This document shows positions 1 through 8,117 of a stretch of DNA of 64,000 nt, one piece after another. Made by a program: the position numbers and the translations under genes. The stretch spans positions 1 through 64,000 of the forward strand of contig CAMYLV010000006.1 in the NCBI GenBank assembly GCA_947259495.1. Direction: 5' to 3'. The stretch is from an uncultured Desulfobacterales bacterium. Its GTDB lineage: Bacteria; Desulfobacterota; Desulfobacteria; Desulfobacterales; JAHEIW01. Under the pieces are notes generated by a model. That model was given only the letters and a program-made list of their open reading frames with translations, did not search any database and had not been told where the DNA came from. Within the stretch, counting starts at the first letter, position 1, and each line of letters starts with the position of its first letter.

Positions 1-825
1 TTTATATTTTGAAAAATCATGCCCGGTGCTGGTTCGAATCAAGGCAAGAATTTTTTGGACATAATTCCGAAACTGTTGCTGGGCGGTTTCGATTCTCTCG
101 GGTCTTTCAATGTAAGGGTGCTGCACGTATCTAACAAGTTCTGCGGGAATCTTTTCCACCGGAAATATAAAGTCGACCAGGCCGGTAGCAATGGCGCTGC
201 TGGGCATCCCTGCATACCTGGCCGAATCAGGATCCTGAACCATGGCCATGCCGCCTTCGCCCTTGACCGCTTTTAAACCCAGGGTGCCGTCCGTTGCGGT
301 GCCGGACAAAATTATGCAGATGGCTTTTTCCCTCTGATCTTCCGAGAGTGATCTGAAAAAGCAATCAATCGGCAAATTGACGCCATGCGTTTGCGTCGGT
401 TCGGTTAAATGGAGCCTGCGGTTCAGGATGATGACATTCTTATCAGCTGGATTAAGATACACGTGATTGGATTTAATCTCTTGATTGCCTTCTATGCGCA
501 GGACCTTCATGGGTGTATATTTCATTAAGATATCCGCCATGATACTTTTGTGTTTCGGGCTCAAATGCTGGATAATCACAAACGCCATGTTGGTATCAGG
601 CGGCACATTGGAAAAGAATAATTCAAGCGCCTCCAGGCCCCCGGCGGATGCACCGATACCGACGATGGGAAAATCTGGATGTACTTTTCTTGGTTTTGGG
701 GCACTTTTTTTGCGTGAAGCCGACGCGGCTTTGGAGGAAGTGACACTTTTTTTGGGGCGTGATATTTTTGGGGCTACTCGTTTTTTTATTTGTTTAGACT
801 TGGTTTCCTTTTTTTTAGCCGGCAT
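1..825 (-). CDS. CheB-CheR hybrid chemotaxis protein, 5' part (cut by window start)
   Basis: This reading frame stays open to the first base of the window, so only the first 275 residues are present. Residues 1-50 are a Lys/Ser-rich tail, then comes a CheB methylesterase domain with the expected catalytic Ser (GASAGG, Ser60), His (QHLSP, His87) and Asp (TATDG, Asp179). Near residue 268 the sequence TGHDFSKYK is the typical beginning of a CheR methyltransferase domain. Such CheB-CheR hybrids usually continue into PAS and kinase modules and act in chemotaxis-like or other signalling. There is no N-terminal receiver domain. The ATG at 825 follows an AGAGGG ribosome site. The fusion class is clear; what follows CheR is outside the window. 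Confidence 0.9.
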   Translation of the reverse strand, partial: MPAKKKETKSKQIKKRVAPKISRPKKSVTSSKAASASRKKSAPKPRKVHPDFPIVGIGASAGGLEALELFFSNVPPDTNMAFVIIQHLSPKHKSIMADILMKYTPMKVLRIEGNQEIKSNHVYLNPADKNVIILNRRLHLTEPTQTHGVNLPIDCFFRSLSEDQREKAICIILSGTATDGTLGLKAVKGEGGMAMVQDPDSARYAGMPSSAIATGLVDFIFPVEKIPAELVRYVQHPYIERPERIETAQQQFRNYVQKILALIRTSTGHDFSKYK

Positions 826-1222
826 GGTGATACCCTCTAGTATCCGCTTTAATTAAATAATTTTCGGTATTGCCGTAAAACCTGATTGTTGGCTTAACAC
901 AATCTATTGCCATATCATTAATTATTCAAGTAGTGTTGTTTGGCTGATATTTAACTTTCATTTAGCCAAAATCTCATAATATGATCCGCTGGCTGTCAGG
1001 ATTTGTATCATACGCGCAAATACAAAAGGGCCTATACACGAGTTCAGACTTACACCTGTGTATAGGCCCTCATAACTGCCATAAGGTTTTTCTCCAAAAC
1101 TTTAATTATGTCTCAGCCATATCATTATTCTGATACATTCCATATAGATTAAAATTGATGAATTATCAAACCTCTTTCTATATTTTTCCCCTGCATGCTT
1201 AACAGACGGCTATATTATTTTG
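826..1222. other. Intergenic region, AT-rich, no gene seen
   Basis: No convincing coding frame was found. The only clear structure is the long hairpin at 1027-1070, listed separately. The region separates two leftward units (the CheB-CheR gene and the small membrane protein gene), so it should hold the promoter of the former and the terminator of the latter. Confidence 0.5.
1027..1070. terminator. Perfect 13-bp inverted repeat, possible terminator
   Basis: AGGGCCTATACAC at 1027-1039 pairs perfectly with GTGTATAGGGCCT-type sequence at 1058-1070, with an 18-nt loop. It lies between the end of the small membrane protein gene and the start of the CheB-CheR gene. There is no long T-run on the leftward side (an AAAA precedes it on the plus strand, giving TTTTG in leftward RNA), so a leftward terminator is plausible but not certain. 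Confidence 0.45.
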
Positions 1223-1600
1223 TTAGACGTCTTTTTTGAAGCTGGCAATGATCTTGTCAATATCGGTTTGTTTTAATTGATCGAATTCTAATGTAGCAAT
1301 GGATATTTCCAGATCATGATCAGCATCCGCAAATAGATATAATCTGATTCTTTTACTCCGGCCAGGATCTCCGATTTGAAATCCTTTAGGATCGAAATTT
1401 TCAATTATCTCCCTCCTTGTAAGTGTGGTTTTTAGCGCTTGTCTTTGAGCAGTATCAAAGAAGGTATAAAATAAGTATGCGTTGGGCCCATAAGATATCG
1501 TCAGAGCAACACCGAGTAAAGTAAAAATGGCGAATCCGATAAGGATTGCCATTAGCATGTGCTTTTTTTGCATGTCAAACCGATGACGTAATTTTATCAT
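1223..1600 (-). CDS. Small membrane protein of unknown function
   Basis: The 125-residue product has one strong membrane segment at about residues 14-38, followed by a ~85-residue soluble domain ending in Lys/Asp-rich sequence. I do not recognise the family. It starts 30 nt after the stop of the PilZ-like gene in the same direction, so the two probably form an operon. No clear ribosome site precedes the ATG at 1600; Met10 and Met15 are other possible starts. Confidence 0.6.
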   Translation of the reverse strand: MIKLRHRFDMQKKHMLMAILIGFAIFTLLGVALTISYGPNAYLFYTFFDTAQRQALKTTLTRREIIENFDPKGFQIGDPGRSKRIRLYLFADADHDLEISIATLEFDQLKQTDIDKIIASFKKDV

Positions 1601-1630
1601 TTGATCATTTTATGAATCCACTTTAAGCGC

Positions 1631-1924
1631 CTAACAATATTGTACACCTGTTCCATATCCGTAAAAGGAATTGTCATCTATCCCCTTGCTCCACACCACT
1701 TGAGCACGGCAGGCGTCTTTGATTAAGATAGGAGATGGGTTATCGAATTTAATATTAATAATTTCGACGGGTTGAAAGCCGGTCAGCGATACAAAATATA
1801 TTCCGTTTCTGCTTTCGTTGTGCATTAATCCAAAAAAGATATTTCCGACGGTTTCCTCCTCAATAATGATAATGGATAAACGATTCAGACGTTCACTTTT
1901 TCTCAATTCTATTTGCGCGTCCAT
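1631..1924 (-). CDS. PilZ-like domain protein
   Basis: The 97-residue product has a single small beta-rich domain. It opens with an Arg/Lys-containing segment (RKSERLNR) and ends with a strand pattern AQVVWSK...YGTGVQY, which resembles the end of PilZ domains (c-di-GMP receptors). The classical RxxxR and DxSxxG signatures are not clear, so c-di-GMP binding is uncertain. A GGGAGG ribosome site lies just upstream of the ATG at 1924. It is the first gene of a two-gene unit with the small membrane protein. Confidence 0.6.
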   Translation of the reverse strand: MDAQIELRKSERLNRLSIIIIEEETVGNIFFGLMHNESRNGIYFVSLTGFQPVEIINIKFDNPSPILIKDACRAQVVWSKGIDDNSFYGYGTGVQYC

Positions 1925-2328
1925 TTGTACCTCCCTCTTATTGCTCAGAATATTAGAATAACTTAAGCAAAGCGGAAAAGTTCAGGGCTCGAGAAAGAGG
2001 ATCAGGTATCTCCAGCTGATATTTAGCTGAGGTAAAGATCAACGTCTCGCGAATTTCTTAACCGTTGCGTTTCCGGGAGTTCACAGAGTTATCAAATTGT
2101 TTTATTCAGAATTCTATCAAAAAGCAGCGGCACCGCAAGATTGGATTATTATGGGTATTATATGGGGTAAAAAACCATATGAAAGGGGAGGCGTGGACTC
2201 TGAAATTATCCGAAAAAGGGGCGGAAACTGTGAAATCTGTATTTTTCAGAAATTGTGGATTCGTTGCAATATGGTTTTTGGGTTTGATTCAATTTAGGTC
2301 CTCTTAAGCACCCGCGGTAATCTTGGGA
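1925..2328. other. Intergenic region, nothing recognised
   Basis: About 400 bases between two leftward genes. Two short overlapping plus-strand frames of 66-80 codons occur here, but they have no ribosome site or recognisable sequence and are treated as chance. The region must contain the promoter of the PilZ-like gene, but I could not pick a convincing -35/-10 pair. Confidence 0.4.
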
Positions 2329-4074
2329 TTAGTCAGTACTTAAGAATTTCAGAATCCGGGCGTTAATGATTTCAGGCTGATCCATGATCAGGAGATGACC
2401 TGCATTTGGAATGATTTCGGCGGTCAGATCGGGCATCCATTGTTGCGCCCGTTTGATTACTTTTTGGGGATTATAAACCTTCTCTCCGGCACCGATTAAC
2501 ATAAGAGCGGGTAGATCGATCTGCTTTAATTCGGCATCGGTATAGACTGTCGGCCATATGCTGGTGGCCGGGCGACAGTATCGCGTGACCCTCTCTATAT
2601 GATGAATAAATGTCTCTTCAAACACCGTCCCCTTGGCGGCACCTATCTGTAGCATTTTCCTTACGGGGGGGTGGATGTTGAATTCCGCCAGATGCAATAT
2701 GAGTTTGGTTATGAAACCTAAAGGACGGAAAGATGCGGCCGGCGCCAGCAAGACAATTTTTCGCAACCGCTCCGGATAAGCCAGGGCCATATTCAGCGTT
2801 AACCACCCCCCGTAGGAGTGCCCCAGCAGATAACCTCTTTCGATGTTGAGGCCGTCAAATACCTCTCTTAACCAATGTGCATAATCGGCCCGCTTCATCA
2901 GGAGTCGATCAGCCACGCTTTTGCCGGCGTCCGCAATTACATCTACCGCGTAGACGCGATGATGGGCGCTTAATTCGGCAATGTTGGCGAACCATTGGCT
3001 TGCCCGGCGATGGAGTTCAGGTACGAGATCATTCTGGTTCAATCGTAATCGCTGCTCGAGCAGATCCGCAAAGAGGTGGTGGTAGCGATACCAGCAGCGT
3101 TCGTCGTCGAGCGGGATGACAAACAGATTGGCTTTTTCCAGGGAGTTTAACGACTGCCGGCCGTTTTCCTGATCGGTGACGGCATCGCAGAGCGGGCCGG
3201 ACAGACGCCCTAATATAGACGTCTGCAGCAGGAAATTACGCAGATGCTCGGGTTGACGGCTCAGCACCTCTTCGGTGAGATAGTCTGCTATATAGCGATT
3301 ATCTCCCTTGAAGCCTTTGATGAAATCAGATGGGTCTTTGCGACCCTGCAGTGACAGAGCAGCCAGCTGCAGACCGGCAGCCCATCCTTCGGTGCGCGTT
3401 TCGAGCAATTGAATGTCTCGGATTGAGAGTTGCAGATCCAAGCTTTGATTGAGGAAGTTGGCGGTTTCATCGGCGCGGAAACTAAGATCAGCCGCACGCA
3501 GCTCGGTCAGTAGGTTCTGACTGCGCACCCGGGCTAGCGGCAAGGGAGGATCCGAGCGGGTGGCAATGATGATGTGCATTTGTTCCGGCAGGCTTTCAAG
3601 CAAAAACGCAATCAGGTCGTGGATTGGCCTGGCATCGATCAAATGATAATCATCAAGAACAAACGCCAGGTCTGTCGAAATACGACTTACATCATTGAGC
3701 AGGTTAATCAGAATGGATTCAATCGGTGGCGGTTGCGGTGACTGCAGCATCGTCAAAGCGGCTTTGCCGATACCGGCCTCCAAGGTCTGAAACCCCAGAA
3801 TGACATAGGTAAGGAATTGCAGAGGGTCATTGTCACCGTTGTCCACCGAAAACCAGGCGGCCGGAATTTTGTGGGAGTGGATCCAGTCGACCAATAGGGT
3901 GGTTTTACCGAAGCCGGCCGGTGCGGATATGAGGGTAAGTTTACGTGCAAACCCCTCCTCCATCCGCTTGTCCAGGCGCGATCGCGATATCCAATTTGAT
4001 CGCAACGGAGGGACCCTAAGCTTTGTTCTTAATGGCGTAAGGTGCTGTATTTCATCCCAAGCGTCTTGTTCCAT
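2329..4074 (-). CDS. Chimeric ORF: MalT/LuxR-type NTPase fused to truncated alpha/beta hydrolase
   Basis: Residues 1-360 are the N-terminal STAND ATPase part of a MalT-like LuxR regulator: Walker A APAGFGKTT at 51-59, Walker B VLDD at 139-142, ATRSDPPLPLARVR at 171-184, and WYRYHHLFADLL near 328. At about residue 361 (bases 2976-2994) the sequence changes within a few residues into an alpha/beta hydrolase already past its first strands, with nucleophile GHSYG (Ser420) and the terminal NAGH (His560). The regulator lacks its TPR region and HTH domain, and the hydrolase lacks its N-terminal third including the oxyanion HG motif. The frame is open for 581 codons. It looks like a deletion fusion of two genes; whether it works is unknown. 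Confidence 0.8.
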   Translation of the reverse strand: MEQDAWDEIQHLTPLRTKLRVPPLRSNWISRSRLDKRMEEGFARKLTLISAPAGFGKTTLLVDWIHSHKIPAAWFSVDNGDNDPLQFLTYVILGFQTLEAGIGKAALTMLQSPQPPPIESILINLLNDVSRISTDLAFVLDDYHLIDARPIHDLIAFLLESLPEQMHIIIATRSDPPLPLARVRSQNLLTELRAADLSFRADETANFLNQSLDLQLSIRDIQLLETRTEGWAAGLQLAALSLQGRKDPSDFIKGFKGDNRYIADYLTEEVLSRQPEHLRNFLLQTSILGRLSGPLCDAVTDQENGRQSLNSLEKANLFVIPLDDERCWYRYHHLFADLLEQRLRLNQNDLVPELHRRASQWFANIAELSAHHRVYAVDVIADAGKSVADRLLMKRADYAHWLREVFDGLNIERGYLLGHSYGGWLTLNMALAYPERLRKIVLLAPAASFRPLGFITKLILHLAEFNIHPPVRKMLQIGAAKGTVFEETFIHHIERVTRYCRPATSIWPTVYTDAELKQIDLPALMLIGAGEKVYNPQKVIKRAQQWMPDLTAEIIPNAGHLLIMDQPEIINARILKFLSTD

Positions 4075-4460
4075 GAGACGACTTTCGCCTGCGGCATCAT
4101 CGCAAGGATAGCGGAGAGTTCGCGTTTAAAGCTTTCTGGTGCCATAAAGTTTCACCCCACCTTAAGGTTTCACGCAGCGGCGCTCAGAATGCAGGTTATT
4201 CGAAGAATCACAAAAATCAGGTGAGAAACAGAATTCGACTCAGTGTGAGAAGCAGCGCTTCAGGTTAGCTGGAGCAGGAAAATCAGGATTAGTTTGTATG
4301 CGTTTATACCCATATCGACGGGTTTCCGTCAATCATAATTGCAGGTTCTTGCCGGTGGGTATGATAAAATGCCGGATAGTCAGTCGAAATCTGAATTATT
4401 CAGAAATTGTAAATTTGTTGATGTATGATTTTGAGAATTGGTTTTGAATGTGAGTTTTAG
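4075..4460. other. Intergenic region, nothing recognised
   Basis: About 385 bases between two leftward genes. Plus-strand frames here have no ribosome site or family resemblance. No strong hairpin, repeat or promoter pair was found. Confidence 0.4.
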
Positions 4461-6869
4461 CTATTCTTCTTCGTTTTCAACTTCTTTTTTGAATTTTTCG
4501 TAGCGTTTAACGTATTCTCTGAGCTTCTTTTGGACCGCGCCGTACACGGTTCCTGCAGGATAAATTCCCTTTTTGTTGGGTTTACCGGCCGGAACGCCGG
4601 TCAGAATCTCGATGCCTTCTTCAACCTTGGAAACCCGATAGATATGGAATTTCTTTTTTTTGACGGCATCGATCACTTCTTTTTTAAGCATTAAATTTTG
4701 GATGTTGGCCGTCGGGATCATAACGCCCTGTTGGCCGGTCATGCCTTTTTCTTTGCAAACTTGATAAAAACCTTCCACCTTCTGATTGACATCGCCGATG
4801 GCCTGAATTTTGCCCTTCTGGTTGACCGATCCGGTAACGGCTATTCCCTGCTTGATAGGCATATTCGCTAAACTGGAAATGATGGCATACAGTTCGGTGG
4901 ATGAGGCGCTGTCGCCGTCGATACCGAAATAACTTTGCTCGAAGGTGATGCTGATCGACAGGCTGAGCGGGTGCTGTTGGGCGAAGGTGCGCCCCATATA
5001 TCCGGATAGGATCAACACGCCTTTGTCATGGGTGCTGCCGCTGAGTTCCGCTTCACGTTCAATATTCACAACACCCTTTTTGCCTATATAGGTTTCGGCT
5101 GTGATGCGTATCGGTCGGCCAAAGGAGAGTTCACCGATCTGGTAAACCGCCAGGGCATTGACCTGCCCGATCACCGCGCCCTTCACATCGATCATGATGG
5201 TGTTGTCCAGATAGGAGTCATGTATTTTTTGTTCATACAGATTGTGACGGAAGCGATGATCGTTAAAGGCTTTGAAGACGTGTTTATCCGTTACCTGGCG
5301 GGCGTTGTTCTTGCGGGCCCAGTAATCCGCCTCTTTAAGGATTCCCAGGACGGGGCCGAATCGAATGGACAGCTTATTTTTGTTGGAAACATATTTTTCA
5401 CCGTACTCCACCATAACGGCGACGCCTCTGGGGGTGAAAGGCAGCAATTTTTCCTCCCGGCAAACCCGGGCGATAAAACGGGCATACTGCTGGATCGTGC
5501 GCGGGGTTCGATCAACTTCCGAGTCAAAATCCGCTCGAACTTTAAATATTTTATTGAATCGAGGGTCTTCGCTTTGAATGATTTCAAAGATTTCATAGCT
5601 GCCCAGCAGGATGATTTTGACGTCCAGGGGGATAGGCTCCGGCTTGAGGGAGGTGGTGCCGAAGCCGGTTTCTTCCGGGATGTCTTCAATTTGCAGGCAT
5701 TTGGTTCGCAACGTTCTTTTCAGCGCTTCCCAGACATAGGGGTTCATCATAACCGAGTCGATTTCCATAATCAGGAATCCGCCGTTGGCACTCAGCAGAG
5801 AGCCTACCTGCACCATGGTAAAATCCGTGTTGATGGTGCCCATAAACGCGCGTTTTTCGATGCGGCCGAAAACATTATAATAGGTCGGGTTGGTTTCAAA
5901 AATAACCGGCGCCCCAATAGTTGATTCCTGATCCACCAGTACGTTGACTTCATATTGCTGAAAAGAAGCATCTGTGTTGCGCGGCGCTTGCTCCGGCGGC
6001 GGGGTTTCGGCTTTATTCTGCGGAATAAATAAATTGAAATTCTCGACGATATGTTCCTGAACGGTATTCAGGTGCGCGACAATATCTTCGCAGGCCTTAA
6101 ACTCTTTTCGAATTGGATCTAAACGCTTTTTGACCGCCGACAACGCGTAGGTATTCATCAGTTTTTCAATGTCAGCATGCAAGGCCAGGTTATTTTTATC
6201 CATTTCCACGGCGGTAGCTTCGATTTCAGCCTGAATGGATAGCAGATTTTCCTCGATTTTGGCCCTTGCCTTAGCAGGCAGGGTGTTAAACTCTTCGGGC
6301 GTAATCTGTTGACCGTCGACCAGCGGGATGGTTTGAAAATCGGTCTCGGTTTGCTCAATATGCAGGTTTTTGTGGGCGGCAAAATCTTCCAGCTTCTCAA
6401 AAAGCGCATGCTGTTGTTGAGAAAATATATTCTTTAATTTGGATAATTTTTTTAAATAGGCATCACCTTCAAATACTTCGGGCAACTCTTTTTTTAAACT
6501 GTCGATGGCCCGTTTCATCTTCTTGCTGAATTGGATTGCGGTTCCCGGTGGGACGACGATGGCTTTCGGGCGAAATTCATCTTTGAAGTTGTTGACCAGG
6601 CACAGGTCATTGGGCGTTGGCAAGCGTTTGGCGTGTTTGTTAACCAGATCTCTGACAATGGTCGATTTGCCGGTACTGGCCAAACCGGTCACAAAAATAT
6701 TGTATCCAGGATCCGCCATATTTAGTCCAAAATCAATGGCCTGCACGGCGCGCTCCTGCCCGATCACCGTATCCAGGGGCTTAACTTCGGATGTGTTTTT
6801 AAACTTGAAGATCTTCGGGTCACAAACCAGCCTTAAATCGGATATCTTCAGCTCAAATTTCTTCGCCAT
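4461..6869 (-). CDS. Lon-family (LonB-type) ATP-dependent protease
   Basis: The 802-residue protein has an AAA+ module with Walker A GLASTGKST at 62-70 (after VIGQERA) and a C-terminal Lon protease domain. The protease Ser-Lys dyad is visible: Ser654 in GDSAS and Lys697 in NQKVEG, 43 residues apart as in E. coli Lon (679/722). The insert between the halves contains a long coiled-coil-like stretch, as in the cytosolic Lon-related group that includes E. coli YcbZ. There is no LAN substrate-binding domain and no membrane segment. It would degrade or process proteins using ATP in the cytosol. The ATG at 6869 follows CAGGAG. It seems to be transcribed alone. Confidence 0.9.
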   Translation of the reverse strand: MAKKFELKISDLRLVCDPKIFKFKNTSEVKPLDTVIGQERAVQAIDFGLNMADPGYNIFVTGLASTGKSTIVRDLVNKHAKRLPTPNDLCLVNNFKDEFRPKAIVVPPGTAIQFSKKMKRAIDSLKKELPEVFEGDAYLKKLSKLKNIFSQQQHALFEKLEDFAAHKNLHIEQTETDFQTIPLVDGQQITPEEFNTLPAKARAKIEENLLSIQAEIEATAVEMDKNNLALHADIEKLMNTYALSAVKKRLDPIRKEFKACEDIVAHLNTVQEHIVENFNLFIPQNKAETPPPEQAPRNTDASFQQYEVNVLVDQESTIGAPVIFETNPTYYNVFGRIEKRAFMGTINTDFTMVQVGSLLSANGGFLIMEIDSVMMNPYVWEALKRTLRTKCLQIEDIPEETGFGTTSLKPEPIPLDVKIILLGSYEIFEIIQSEDPRFNKIFKVRADFDSEVDRTPRTIQQYARFIARVCREEKLLPFTPRGVAVMVEYGEKYVSNKNKLSIRFGPVLGILKEADYWARKNNARQVTDKHVFKAFNDHRFRHNLYEQKIHDSYLDNTIMIDVKGAVIGQVNALAVYQIGELSFGRPIRITAETYIGKKGVVNIEREAELSGSTHDKGVLILSGYMGRTFAQQHPLSLSISITFEQSYFGIDGDSASSTELYAIISSLANMPIKQGIAVTGSVNQKGKIQAIGDVNQKVEGFYQVCKEKGMTGQQGVMIPTANIQNLMLKKEVIDAVKKKKFHIYRVSKVEEGIEILTGVPAGKPNKKGIYPAGTVYGAVQKKLREYVKRYEKFKKEVENEEE

Positions 6870-6978
6870 ATTTTCTCCTGTTCGGCAGAGAAAGGTATTT
6901 TTTTCGCGTCATTTGGCATTTAATATAAAAGGCTTTGGATATTTAGAATTGGCTTCAAAATCTTAGATTATGTTCGAG

Positions 6979-7060
6979 GGCGAGGCATGATCCGCTTCAA
7001 AAGTGGAGCGTACACGTCAGTACTCGAGCATTTTTAAGCGGATCATAACATGGCCCTCGA
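6979..7060. repeat. Family 2 structured repeat, copy 1
   Basis: Arms ATGATCCGCTT (6987-6997) and AAGCGGATCAT (7036-7046) enclose the 28-nt family-2 apical sequence at 7003-7030. An outer pair TCGAGGGC / CCCTCGA flanks it. The stem sequence differs fully from the other two copies while the apex is kept. It lies between the Lon-like gene and the nitrilase-family gene. Confidence 0.75.
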
Positions 7061-7109
7061 GCATCAGATAGGGTTTTTAAGCCAATACTAAAGTATAGCA
7101 GGGGAAACC

Positions 7110-7934
7110 TTATTTTACAATTCTTGTCAGCGGTTTATAGTGCTGCGGCTGCCGGTCGGTTAGAACATTATTGATGGAATTGAAGGATTTATTGCGTGTT
7201 TTTGCTGGAATAATTTCTACCAGAAGAACTTCGTCATTATCGCTTCCGGCTTTTGATAACTCCTGGCCGTTAAAATCATAAATGGCGGAACTGCCTTTAA
7301 AGCGCAATTCTTCGCCGCTTCGCTTTTCAGAGCCGGCCCGATTGGCCACGGCCAGATAGACATTGTTTTCAATTGCGCGCGCGGGCATTACCCGGCGCCA
7401 GGCCCCGGTGATTAAATTGGCCGGGCAGACAATCAAATCGGCACCCAACAGGGTCAATACCCGGGCCGATTCGGGAAAGCGCCAATCGTAACACACCATC
7501 GGCCCGATACGGACATCCCGCTTTTTATCCGGCACCACAAAAAAGCCGGTATCGCCGGGGTCAAAGCAATCATTTTCTTTATAAAAAAGGTGGGTTTTGC
7601 GATAGACAGATGACTTTTTTCTTTCCGGAACGATGACAAAACACGAATTATAGAGGTTTTTATGATAACGTTCGGCAAACCCGGCCACCACAACGGCATT
7701 CTTTTTCTGCGCCATACCACTGAAAAAATCGCCGCTTTCACCGCTGGCGGTTTCGGCCACTTGAGCGACTTCTTCCCTGGAAAGAAAAAAATAACCGGTG
7801 GTGCACAGCTCGGGAAAGACGATGATATCGGCCGTGACATTTTCCACCAGTTTCTGCATGCGCGAAAAGTTTTTTTGTTTTTTTCCAAATTGGGGCGTGA
7901 ACTGGACCACAGCCAATTTTAATGGTCTCATCAT
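7110..7934 (-). CDS. Carbon-nitrogen hydrolase (nitrilase superfamily)
   Basis: The 274-residue length and the catalytic triad Glu42 (FPELCTTGY), Lys113 (YRKTHLF) and Cys148 (VCYDWRFPE) place it in the CN-hydrolase superfamily, of the omega-amidase/carbamoylase-like size class. These cytosolic enzymes hydrolyse amides or related C-N bonds through a Cys thiol; the substrate cannot be told from sequence. The start is one of two adjacent Met codons. It stands between repeats and the uvrA gene with no obvious operon partner. Confidence 0.88.
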   Translation of the reverse strand: MMRPLKLAVVQFTPQFGKKQKNFSRMQKLVENVTADIIVFPELCTTGYFFLSREEVAQVAETASGESGDFFSGMAQKKNAVVVAGFAERYHKNLYNSCFVIVPERKKSSVYRKTHLFYKENDCFDPGDTGFFVVPDKKRDVRIGPMVCYDWRFPESARVLTLLGADLIVCPANLITGAWRRVMPARAIENNVYLAVANRAGSEKRSGEELRFKGSSAIYDFNGQELSKAGSDNDEVLLVEIIPAKTRNKSFNSINNVLTDRQPQHYKPLTRIVK

Positions 7935-8025
7935 AATTGTAATCTTTCATATAGTTCATAAGTTTAGGGTTCAAAGTTTCACGAGGTTTCAGGTGTCTGG
8001 CGTCACGTTTTCGGAAGACAGAGTT

Positions 8026-8052
8026 CAGATGACAGATGACAGATGACAGATG
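8026..8052. repeat. Heptamer tandem repeat (CAGATGA, nearly four copies)
   Basis: CAGATGA occurs three times in tandem followed by CAGATG. It lies in the ~180-bp gap between the nitrilase-family gene and the end of uvrA, in sequence that also looks like the degenerate palindromic heptad DNA seen at 25.5, 51.4 and 60.8 kb. Confidence 0.8.
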
Positions 8053-8117
8053 CAAAAACTGCAAGATGATGCGATTTTTCTGTCCTCTGTTTTCTCACTT
8101 CTGGCAGCTGTTTTCTG

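Noticed and set aside
2065-2307. Two overlapping short plus-strand frames
   Set aside because: No ribosome site, no recognisable sequence, and they lie in AT-rich intergenic DNA.
5028-5924. 298-codon plus-strand frame opposite the Lon-like gene
   Set aside because: It is a shadow of the Lon-family gene; no ribosome site and no family-like sequence, while the minus strand has full protease motifs.
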